Made by a program: the position numbers and the translations under genes
The notes under the pieces: model-generated
Databases searched by the model: none
What the model saw: the letters and a program-made list of their open reading frames with translations, nothing else
What the model was told of the DNA's origin: nothing
Part shown: one piece after another, positions 36,101-48,100 of the stretch
Layout: each line of letters starts with the position of its first letter
Numbering within the stretch: the stretch's first letter is position 1
Source of the DNA: Larus michahellis
Lineage: Eukaryota > Chordata > Aves > Charadriiformes > Laridae
DNA length: 64,000 bases
Assembly (NCBI RefSeq): GCF_964199755.1
Contig: NC_133897.1
Span: 123,892,125-123,956,124, forward strand
Reading direction: 5' to 3'

Positions 36101-39100
36101 GCTATAACAACCAAGGTCAGCTAACTTCGCTGTTTGCCCAGTTGGAGGGTCGGAAGTGGAGAAGCGCAGAGGGGTCCCACCTGCAGGGAATAGCGGACGG
36201 GACAGGTGACCCAAAACTGACCAGCAGGGTATTCCATCCCATCTGCATCACGCTCAGTATAAAAGCTAAGGGATCAAAGGGGCAAGGTGGCTCTGGCTTG
36301 CTTTTTCTTCAATGGTCGATGTCTGAGGAGGACCCTGTCTGTTCGTCTGCCTTTGATCCCGATCTGAGCGCACCTGACTCTAGTTCCAGAATTCAGCTCC
36401 TGTCCGTCTCCGGCTCCACTCTGGGACTTTCCCTGTGTCTGCTGGTGACGCGATTGTCATCCTGGGAGCTGGATACAGTTTTGTATATATTGTATACTTT
36501 TTAAAAAATTTATTTTATTTTATTATTATTTCTTAATTATTATTATTTTCATTAAAGTAGTTTAGTTCTTTTTCTAAACTCATAAATCTCCTTATCTCTT
36601 CTCTCTGAGGAGAGAGGCGGGGAAGGGCCAGCTGTCATTCTGATTGGCCAATCCGGCCAAAACCACGACAAAACCACCCTTAACTCCCAACTACAGTGCG
36701 GGTGCTTTTCTGTAATGCACAGTTCCCACCTAGTTTGTCTTACTTCTTCTTGGCAAATTATTAAATGCACAAAATGAGCACTGGCACAAAGCTGGGTGTG
36801 CATACAGGTGCCCTCGTGTTCTTCCCAAACAGAGGAGCAGGGGACCCCGAAGTGACGGGGCTCAGGAGCTGTGTCACTGTTGTGCTGTGGGGTGGGCTTC
36901 AGAAAATGGAGGCTCTTGGATTTCGGTCCATGACAGCTCTTCAGGGCAAGTCCTACAGCATGAATAACTACAGGAAGCAGGATATTTTGCAAGATGTCAA
37001 ATTTAATCAGTCCTTCTGGTCTTAAAAGAAACCAGTCTTGTTTCCAACACATAAAATGTGGTGTAACATCTGACTAGTTGAAGAGAAAGGAGTTCCTTTC
37101 CAAACTTGTAATGCCATCCAAAGTGCAGTCCTGTCCTTGATAAGGATCATAGGTGTGAAAACTCCTCTGAGTGCTGAGTATGCTTTTGGTGTACCAGCAA
37201 GCAGAACAGGCTGATTGAAATACACGAATTTCTTGTTCACGTGAAAAGTCTTATTGTCAAATAAGATCAATGTGATTTTTATGGTCAAATACAGCAAAAT
37301 GTTCTTCAGTGCCTAGCTTTGTGGTGGGAGTGACTATAAATATTGAAGTTTGCAATAACTTGTTTTTTCAGCATCACCTTGGTTAGAATGATTTCAAAAA
37401 ATTCCCTTCTACTCTGTTTTTGACTGAAAATGAGGCCTGCAGATTTTTTTTTTTTTTTACAAAAATCTGGGACACTTCACCAAAAAGTTGAACATCTGAA
37501 AAACAGAAATAAAGAAAAAATCTTTAAAATGTCTTGCTATAAGCTTTGTTGTTTCATGCCAGCATTTTCCTGCAAGGAATGAAATATTTCCCATGAAACA
37601 CCAGAGACTTTCTTGGTGTTTTCGAGGAAGGAGGGGGCAATGCATGGTGCATTGTGGGAGATGTAGTTTAATCTGAGAGGCCAAGTCAAATCCAAATTTA
37701 AAATTCTCAAGAGACGCCACAAGAACCTTCCAAATGAAAGCTTTTTGGGTTGTAACCTAAAAAATACTGCTCTATAGGGATGATAAACAATTTGTCAAGT
37801 CACTGGAACGTTCCATAAAAAAATGTATGCTTGTAGGGAAAAATGAAAGAAAATCCTTTCCCTTTCTGGATGGTAGCCTTGTGAACCCAGCCCAAGAAAG
37901 TCAGAACAAGTCCCCTCTGGTTCATTCATTCATTGTCTGTAGAGAAGAACTGCAACTATGGGACGGTTGGTTAGTCTGTAGGTAATTCACAAATTAGAAG
38001 AGAATCTAGCTTTATCTTTAATATATCTTTCAGCTTTGGCACCAGCTTTTTGTCAGTAAAATAAACAGACATGACTGAATTGTACATGGGTTCAATTGGC
38101 ATTGAACTTTTAGAAAGTTCAGTTGTGCATCTGAAATATTGAAATTGAGACTGCCTCTGTGTTTTAAATACACACATTGGAAATTAAGTTGTAATATGAG
38201 AAGATAACATTATTATATAGTCATTTTTCTGGCTCTAGCTTTCAGTAGCTTTAAAGGTATTTTATAAATAAAGTGATCTAGTGTATTACAACATACAATT
38301 GTACATTTGGGACATGTAAGACAAACCTTAATGAAAGTTAATGAGAATTTAATGTGCAGAAGTTATTTTTAATTCACAGTATCTTATCTGTTTTTAATTT
38401 TTTTCAAATTACAAAATGCAATTGGGCTGTCTTATGTACTAATTCTTTGCCAGCTTTAATTTGTTTCCAAATTAAAGACATTTTTCAGTTACACTGTCAC
38501 GAAAAGCATCTGAAACCATTAAGTTTTGTTGTATTTTTAACTTTAAAACCTTCAGAATGTTGCCAATAGTGTTTTTTCCAAATTTTGAGAAAATGATTTA
38601 TCTCTGGGACAAAAGCTACCACAATAATCCTATGTCTTTTTTTTTTTTTTTTTTTTTCCCCAGCCTGAGAGGTTTATTATCATCTTGAATTAAAAACCCC
38701 ATGTAACCGGGCGCTCTAATAAGTTGGGGCTCAGGGCCAGAAGTCCCTGTTTGATTATTGGACCCAGCTGAACCAGGAGCAAGTGGTTGCACAGCCCGGC
38801 AGCTGCTGGGCCGAACACGGTCTGTCGGTGGGAAGGAGGGTCCTACTGTAGGTCCTCAGAGAGGCAAATCCCTAAGGAAGAGCATGGCCTCCCCTCTGCT
38901 CAAGATGGGCAGGACAACGCATTTTGTTGTTGAAGTTTCAATGTTTTCCCCAGGTTTTTTTTTTGGAAGAGGAATAAGACTGGGTCCAGGACACGCACGC
39001 GGTGGTGGTGGCGAATGCTGGTGAAAGTTGGGCTGCTGTTGTGAGCAAGACTGAACGGAGGCAGGCACTGAGGAGAAGCTGTGAAAAGCATCTGGAAAAG

Positions 39101-42100
39101 TAGAAGCATTGCAGAAAAGAGGAGCATAAATGGTAGCCAGTGGGACTTGTCCAAATGACAGCTCTTCTCTCATTTTGAAATATGAAAGAGTGATGGTGGA
39201 AAAACTCTTGAGTGCCTGATGGCTGTGTCTCAGGCAAGCTTGCAGAGCCAGACCTGAACTGACTTCTTGCATCTCTAAAAGAAAACAACCTATCCCAAAT
39301 TGGCAGTGGCCACCCAGGTTGTCCACTGGTGAGTTATGCAGCAGCAGGTGGCTTCTGCAGTTGCTGGTGCAACTTGTGAACCAGCAGTGCCTGGCTTTAG
39401 GAAGGATGAAGTTGCACAGCTGTGGAGATGGTGGGAGTTGGATTTAGCTGGTACTTCAGATTATATAGCATGAAGACTGACCTCCGGTTACTCTGGTTAA
39501 ACTGCTCCCATCTCACACTCTTCCTCAGCCTGAGCCTTGTTCAAAGGAAAGAGAATTTATTTGGAAGGCTCGAGTCATACTTTTTTTGCTTTCTCCTCCT
39601 TGTTTAACAGAGTGTATGCAATACTTGGGAGGGAACAGACAAAGGCAAGGGAAAGCATTGACTGTAAAAAATGAATACATCCTCACGGCGCACTTTGGCA
39701 GCACAGACCTTGGGAGATCCCTGATCGTGCCTTCCTCTGGCTTGCTTAAGATGGAAGGGCGTGAAAGGGACATTGGGCTCCTGGGGCAAATATAGCCCAG
39801 TGCTCTGGAGAGAAAATGATATAAGGAGCACACAGCTGTCGGAACAGCCATTCCCATGTGAGAAAGTAATAGAGGCTCATGACAGGTCACGTCAGCATCT
39901 GTCATGCTACATTGGTATAGGCGAGAGAAGATGTTGACCCTTGCGTTAGAATGAGTACGCAGGTACGTGCTCTGGATCAGGGAGCATTTTTTGCACTGCT
40001 GTTTTATAAGGCGTGTAGTATGGGGTCCTTACTTAGAAGGGCAGGAAGGCGTACATGGCCACTCAACAGTCAGGTTCAAATTATTCTCTCCTTAGATGCT
40101 TAAAAATAGTTCAGAACAGTTACTCAAGCAGGGTTATTCAGTACTGAGTTTAGCTTTGGTCAGGATTCTTCGCACAGCCACAGTCTTCATTCTAACTCCC
40201 CAGGAAAGAATGCCACGTGGTTGATTTTCCACCTGATTTTAGTGGGGAAAGGAAAATCTTATGCAGAAGCTGGGACAAACGTGTAGTATTGAAGATTTTT
40301 TTCACATCATGTTTCCTTCAAAGCAGGCAGAGGAAGTGCTTAATTATTTGGAAACTCATCTGGCAGGTTCTTCCCAGTGCTAGGCTGTTTAATGCATCAG
40401 CCCGTCATACTTAAATACTTTAGGGCTCACTTAACGTTTTTGATTACACCTGAGATGGTTCACAGAAGTTGTTTTGACAGGGCCTAATTTTCTGTTACTA
40501 AGCTGCCTGATTTTTTTTTCTAATGAAGAGTTTAAACCCTAGTCAAAACAATTTTTCAGAATCTCCAAGCCTACAGTTATTCCTAACAGGCTAAGTGTTT
40601 GCTCTACTTACACTGCCTGTCAGGAGGAGCCCGGTGTGTTTGAATGGTGTATTTAAAGTTATTTCAGATTGCAAGCGATGTCACCTTTTTACAAAGAAGG
40701 GGAGATGCAGAGTAGCATTGTACTGATCCTATTCTTATTCAAATTAACCCCAAAATAATTGGAGTAACAGCGCATGATCAGCAAACTGTTAAATACATTA
40801 AGTCCTACTATTTTCTGTTGAATTTGCCCCAACTAGGGGAAGAGCACTGTGTGTTTTTTGGCAGTAGTTTGTCTGGAAAATGAAACAAGTGAAACTGTAC
40901 TCTCAGGGAGAAGGATGGGGAATGGTTTCAGGTCCTTAGATTTCGTAATGCACTTCTTTAAGAAACTGGAGGTTCAGGGAGTGAATACCTACACTCGTTT
41001 TGAGAAAACAAGCTTTTGTAAGTTTTCTATTCTGATATTTAAGGTCTAATCTCCTACTGAAGTTAAAGCTGAAATGAAGTCTGAAGCCTGTGGTGTAGAG
41101 CTTTTATCAAATAGCCTCGGTAAATCCACTGTCCAGTCTGCAGCTGTCTGTAGGCATGGGGCTCTCTCTTCTCCAGCCTTGTCTAGACCTCAGGAACTGG
41201 GGCCATGAGAATCGTGGCATTCTGGAGATGTTGGTTTTAGCGCTGCTTGATTATGACACAGATTCATTGCAGTTGTCTATCTTATTTCAAAAAATCCTCA
41301 TGAATCACGACTTAAAGAATTCTGCGATACCGTGGGTTAAAAAAGTACAAGGTTGCTTAGCTGGGTTGTTATACAGTGCAGTGCTTGTTTTGAAAAGATT
41401 TAATACGTGAGTCTGCTGAATGTTTAGGCATATTCAGCAACAGACATACACAATGCTGCTATTTTTATTAATAGAAGGTTCACTTGACACAACACGCACC
41501 AGTGTTACCTTCCTGAGACACAGATTTAGGCGGCTTTGAAACCTCCTTTCAGGGTTTGGTGTCTGCTATGTATGTAAGATAAAGAGCCAGATTACAAAAA
41601 AATCACTGATAGATATCTTTCCAGGGGATCTTGGCAAGAGTTGCTGCTATCGCCTATACTGTTTCCGATATCACTTGCATCCATTGCCACAACCTGTCAA
41701 AACAGATGTATTTATAGGCCTTGAGGGACTGAAACAAGAAATCAAACATTTGCATAGCATCTTCCATCCAAGTTCCCAAGGACCGAGGCTTGAAGGATTT
41801 TGATATGTTTCCAGGGATTACTTAGCTGTGCTGGGTATTTCTATGTTCTCTTTAGCAATCTCCTGCTGCTGTACTAGATCTTAGAATTAGAAAAAATTGT
41901 TCTCTCTTTTAACAAGGAAATCATCGACAAAATGCTGGTTGGCTTCAGAAAAGCTCACAGAAATATTTAAATCCCCATCAGAGAAAACTGGGACGAGATC
42001 TCACGGAACATTATGAATTAAGGTAAATTAAGAAGTGGTGGACGAGTGTGATTAATTAGAACTACTTTGCTTAAAGAGAAAAAGTACGCACCCTGTGCTA

Positions 42101-45100
42101 AGGTATTTTTTCGTGCTCTGTCTTGGCATTAATTAAGCTCTAGGGTGCTAGAGGCTGCCTGCTCCTCGTAATGGCCTGGAACAGTTAATGGGGTTGAGCT
42201 CTGGAAGAGGAAGAATCCCACTAATTGTGCAACCCTCCTGGCACTGGGGTTTGGCAGGACGTCCTCACAGTGAACCTACGCTGGGTGTGCCGCCCTTTGT
42301 AGAGCACGATGCACAGCTTCATGTGCCTCAGGCTGCAAGAAATAATCATTTTCAGCAGTGTGAGGGGAACTTGAATGCATAACTTTTTGGGCCTAGCGTG
42401 ACGATCGTGTCTTTTTAGGAGATTTATGTTTACTGTATTGCAGCATCCCACTTTTCCAAAAACTTCCAGCAATGGTGGTGGTGAGTGATAAGGAGATACA
42501 GTAAAGTGAGTTGAGTTAATGGATGTAGTCCTAGGACTATACATGATTTCTTTAAAGGTGAAGTGCACAGGAAAGGAATATTTTTCACTCAGTTTTAAAG
42601 AGTGAGATTCATGGAAGTTCAGGGAGGGAGTATTGAGCTGGATCGATACGTGAAAAAGGTGCCTCTTTTGGCATAATCCCAGATGAAAATAGTGGACCAT
42701 GATAACAGCATTTCAAGTCATGGTTTGTCATGACATTATTAAGTGGGAAGTAAAGTGACTCAAGTGTTCAACACACAGGTTGCTAAGGGCCAGCAGATCA
42801 TAATCCAGAGATTAAAGAAATTGAAATGCAGATCTGCATTGTTATGAAACGGCTGTGACAATATAAATAACTTAATCCTGGGAGATGTTTTTCCATAAAC
42901 TCCTGTTCTCAAGAAAGCTGCATGAACAGCTCTGTTACTGCTGTGAATTGGGAATTGTTCTCTCCTTCCCTTCTTTACGTCAAGCGATCAGCTTGCAACC
43001 TTGTTGGCATTTGCTCGAAGAGAAAAATGATCAAAAGTTTTCCTCTGGCTACAAGCCCTCCACCCTTTGAAAGTGTTCTGTTGATCATGAACAATTTTTT
43101 CTTGGTGCCTTTAATCAACAGTAGCAAAAATTTCAAATGAGAGAAGTTCTGGTTGTGTGTGAGAGAAACAAAAGGTGCTTTCCTGGGGGACTGTGTACTC
43201 TTCCACAAAATCTGGTGGCATGGAGACCAGGAAACTGTGGCCAGAGCTGGTGTTTTGTGCCAGCTGCAGCCTCAACTCCAAAACTACTGGGTTTGGATGG
43301 TAGTACCAAGACTTCATGTCCCTTCCCGTCTACTCCCTCTTTAAACTCGCTCTCAGACATATTGCCTTGTACCTTTGTCCAGTAGCTGCTTGTTTTTTCC
43401 CCCAAATGTTTTCCAAATTCCAGCCTTTCAGTTAAGTGAAGAATGACAAAAATATTTTCTTTTGGAGAGTTTTCTTCTAGCAAGGATGATGGTCTGTGTA
43501 TTGTGGGAGGGAAGGAGATTTTGTCTTTTGTTTGAACAAATCTTGAAAAATGAATTTGACTACAAAATACATCTTTTTTTACTTCTTTTTTTTTTTTTTT
43601 TGATAGGCCCTCTCTTCTGCATTTGTCATTGTAGGCTGCAAGTAGCAAGGGAGCTCTCTTGCCAAGTGTTTTTTCAGTAGAAGAAAGACAATTGATTTGT
43701 ACTGTGTAGCTGGCTGACCATCTTTTCTTTTACATTATTGGAAATATGCAGGGTTCAGGGACTATTCACTGTATCAGCAGCCTTGCATCTAATGAGCTTG
43801 TTTGGACCCTGTTCTGTGAGCTGAGGTAAAACCTTTGAAACATGTTAACCACAATTTGATTGAAAAGTAGGGGGAGGGTTTTTAACAGTGAGCTTTAAGT
43901 AAACTGCATCTTTTTGAATTTCCTGGGCAGCTGCCTTTCTCCCTTTGATGTACCGTGCCTGGTGATGCTGTTAATGAAATGCATAATTATGTGTTATATA
44001 ATAAAACAGAGCTAACATGAAGGTGCCTAATAGATTATAATGATGTGGGGGCCTGAGAAACTCAGGACCATGGGGGTTGTTGAAAAGTGCCTCCAGTGAC
44101 AAAGATGATATTTAAAGAGGTTTGAATAACTGTGCTAATAAATTAATTGTGGGCTGTGTTGTGTATGTGTGTAAACGACATTTTTCAAGATTTTGTATAT
44201 AGAGAGAATATTGAAAAAAAAAAAATAGGTGCAATTTACTAGGCTGCTGATGTATGAAGTGTCAGCACCGAGTGCTTCCAGCGCCTATTAACGCTGCTGG
44301 CTTTACATAGACGGGTGCCCTAGGCAAAGACATTTTTTGGCACAGCCTGCTGCACCCGTAGGATCAAAAGGAAGAAAAGAAAAAAAAAAAAAAAAAAAAG
44401 TCTGGCAATGTGCACAGAGGGTAAATTGCATCCTAAAGAGCAGCCCCTAAAATGCACGCTTGGAATGAATATCAAGAAATGAAACATCACGTTTAATGGC
44501 TGAAGAGTTATAGGTGCTTGGTGGCTGCCCCCAACTTCCCCCCTTCCTTTCTCTGCTTGTGTCACCTTTATTTTATCTCTTCCTCTTTAACACTCTGTAT
44601 AATTTGTTCCTTTCTTAGATTCCTTGGGAACTGGTTTGAACAGATAGGTATTTTTAAAGGAGAGGCTGCGTGACCTTACAGCCCTGGGCTCCTTAATGGT
44701 GCTGGGCTGTGGCTGGGCTTGCTTGGCTGCTGTTCTGGGCTTACAAGAGCCTGTCTGCGGGGAGAATTAGTATGCGGGGAGCTCCAGCGTGAATTTACAG
44801 CCTGCTGGTTACTTGGCACTAATTCCCTGGGTGGATGCTTCTAGTACCTACTGCAAGGGCTTGTGTGCAGGTTAGCGTTAAGAGTGCTTTTGCATGGGTT
44901 AGGTGGGCTCCTTTTTGGAGGTGTAGCGTGTTGTTTTTCACTTCCCAAGCACCGAGGGTACCCGCTGGGGCAGTTGGTGTGGAGTAGCTAATACTCAGTA
45001 AATTCACACCCAAGCTCACCCAGACCTAACTTCCTCATGCAGCCGCGTGCCGAGGCTCTGCACTTTGTCTCTCTCGGCAGGGAGCAGATGGCCCTTATCT

Positions 45101-48100
45101 AAAGAGGGAATAAAGCCTTATGAAGAGCACATATATATATGTGTGTGTGTGTAGGTTTGTGTGGGTCCATATGTTTATATAAGATGACTTGAATTTATCG
45201 CGGTTCTTGGATTAACTTGTGCTTCCTTGATTTTTATCAAGATACCCTAAGGAGAGCGTTGCTGCTGCATTGCCATCATCCTTGTCATTAGGGGACTTAG
45301 GTTTTAGCTACAGGTTTTGGGCAGGTTTTGATGAATTCTTCCTTTTTCTTCTGCGCCAAGAGCATCATACTTTTTCTTCTTCTTACATGAGTGACTGCAT
45401 CTTTTGTGTGTGAATCTTTCTTTGTTGCAGTTCCCTTACCCAGCAATTTCTTATTTGATCTCTGGAGTTTATTTTTGTATTTGATAGACTTTTATAGCTA
45501 ATAAATATTATCCCACAACTTGAGAACCCCCAGTAAGAAAGAAATAAGGTTTTCTGTAGTTCTCCAAATACTTGGATGTGAAACCAAATCAATTTCTTAA
45601 TAAAACTTTTGCTTTAGGCTGGGCTTCATGAATAACTTGATTTATAATTACTGGTCAGCTTCACCTTATCTTAAGGTATCACAATGGGTTAAATTTTCAC
45701 GCAAAATTTTCTTGAAATTTTTTAAATTATTTTATCTGGTTTCCATGCTTTTGTATAGTTGATTTCTAAGTCATCTGCAGATTCGCTTTTATGGTTTTTG
45801 CTCTAGTACTGCCTATTTCCAAGAAAATTTCATATCACAAAAATTGCCTCTCCAGTTTCCCTCTGTAGTGAGAGTTCAGGACAGCTCTATCACCTCTACT
45901 TTGGCCAAAGTTTCAATTTAATTCCATACAAAAGATATTGCTCAAAATGCTTTTAACGTGTCTTTCTTTAATGACCTCAGCCATGCTAGCCTGCCAAAGA
46001 TAAACAGCATTTCTGCTCGCCAGGCGTTAACTCTTGCAGGAAGTGAAGTCGGATGCCGAACCCAGAGGCACTTGCTCCCAGCGTTCAATGTGCTGCTGTA
46101 GAAAGGAGCCATCACCCTCCCCCCGAGACCCCAGCACTCAGGAGGGCTGCAGGGCTGGGGAAAAACCAGCACAAGCCTCAGAGTTTCTCAATAGCAGATG
46201 TAGAATGCTCCTGAATGTTTGTGACAATAAAGGATGAGGGCCCGGGCCAGGCCAGCTTGACTGTTCCCGCTAGAGGATGGGAGGATAGGAGGAAGGGATA
46301 AAATGGGATGAAAAACAAGGAGGGGAGCCTGGAAAGCCGGGCTCTGGTTCTTGCTCTTCTGGAGATATTCTGTATAGGTTAAAGCAATCACTTGAGTGTG
46401 TTTTTTAGAGTTTGAGTTTCAAGAGTTTTTAAATTTAGAGTTTTAGAGTGCTTTTATAGCTTTTAAGAGTGTTTTTATATTAATTTTTAATGCCTGTTTT
46501 ATTCCAGAAGAGTTGCCCATAGCAAGATTCTTTAAAAAAAAAACCCCAAAGGAATCCACAATAAAGGAGTCTCCATCTGTGTGAATGAGTTGCGGCAGAT
46601 ATGATGAAGCAATTCTTAAAATCCCACAGTTGCTCTTTTCCTTTCAACTGACATGTTCCTGGTGTTTTTAAATAAAACAGTTGAATACTAGGTTTAAGGA
46701 GACATTCAAAGAATGCCGTGGTGTTATTAGAAATCCCTGGCTATGTCCAAGCAGAAAGGACAGTTACATGATCCTGTGGTACACGGCTGACCGTGCCATG
46801 TGAGTCCCTTGTTGGGATATACTGTAAATCACCCTGGACATTATCTTTCCAAACGCAGAACAGAGACAGAAGGAGGGTGAAAGTATAGGCCTGGATAAAT
46901 GTGCTACAGCTTATCAGGCAGAAATGTGTTTATTGGCATTCTTTGAATGTAGATTCTTGGACTACTTAACAATCTCTAGCTAATGAGGTCTATTAAATGG
47001 CAGTGTGCTGCAATTCAATTTGTCTGAATTGGAGAGAAGTTTCTGGGCCAAAGCCTCTTAGTGCTATGAGGAAAGTTTGTGTATTTAATCCCAGAGTATC
47101 TGCTAATGAATATCCCTTCTTAATAGGATGCAATGGTACGGGAAATAGTGGGAAGTGAAAGGAGGTAGCAGTTTTTACTAAAAAGTCTTATTAAGGTAGC
47201 ATAAAGAGAGTATTTCTGTGCAGTCATTTTCACCAAGAAAAAGATGTGACTTCATTGTGAGTTGGGCATAAATAGCATGAAGTGCATTCACATTACTTTG
47301 TGTATGAGGATTCACTCTGAATCCTTTATTCAAAGGCAGTTGTACTGGTGTGCTTTGTTAGGTCGCTGCCCCCGCAGCTGTTAGACATGTGCAGTCAAGG
47401 GAACTCAGCCTACCTTTGGGCAGTACCGGTGTGGTGGCCGTGCCCAACTGCACAGGCAAACCCAAATAGCTGAAGGGGGATAAAGTATTAAAACATGCTA
47501 CGTGCTTTGCCACTCATCTGACCAAACCCTCATTACGTAGGGAGAAAGTGCAAGTGTACTTAGGAAAGGTGTTTTGGGTGAGGTACCATAACTTGTGCAC
47601 GTGTTTCTCTACAACAAGCGCTGCAGTGCCACATCCGTAGATTCGTGATCGTGGGGAGAGGGGTGCCTGCACCATGCCTTCTGCTGCCGCATGTTGTTCA
47701 GCACAGTAACTGTGTGATGTTCCTGCTGCTTGATCTCCTGAGCTGGACTTCTGTTAAAAGCTTCTTGTTCCCTTTTCTGGCATTCTTCAAGACAATGTTT
47801 GTACAAGGAGCTTGTTCTGTCAGGAAGCAGCAGTATGGGAAAACAATTTTATATCTCCTGAGCTCAGCAAGAAAGAAAAAATATTTGGATTTGTTTGCAT
47901 TTTTTATTATTTGTCACAATGCCAAGCTATTTTAAGCAATCTGGCTACTCCATCTCTACTTACCCTCCTCTGATACTTCAAAATTATCACAAGCCACCTG
48001 AAATATGGGAATCAGATGTGAGTTTTAATGTTAAGTGCAGTGCTTCAAGCTGATAGGAACGGGAGGGGGAGCTGTCACCGCACCAGCCAAGACTCTCTGG

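Larger units (their letters stand above)
35916..36670 (+). mobile_element. Solo LTR of an endogenous retrovirus
   Basis: The 755-base unit begins TGTCCTGGTTTG and ends AAACCACGACA, so the ends form an imperfect 11-base inverted repeat with TG...CA termini. The five bases before it (35911-35915, aaacc) are repeated exactly after it (36671-36675), a target-site duplication. A TATA box at 36258-36264 and an ATTAAA signal at 36551-36556 give + orientation. No gag, pol or env sequence adjoins it, so recombination between two LTRs probably removed the interior. A 5-base duplication is commonest in ERVL-like elements, but I cannot assign a family. Confidence 0.9.

Noticed and set aside
36552..37052. 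166-codon minus-strand ORF
   Set aside because: It begins in unique DNA and ends inside the LTR; no recognisable domain, and its length is not exceptional for six frames over 64 kb.
43133..43648. 171-codon minus-strand ORF
   Set aside because: It includes poly(K) encoded by a poly(T) run, overlaps other random frames, and has no motif.
44220..44400. Poly(A) run as the tail of a processed pseudogene
   Set aside because: No gene-like sequence precedes it, no target duplication was seen, and CR1 machinery rarely makes poly(A) retrocopies in birds.
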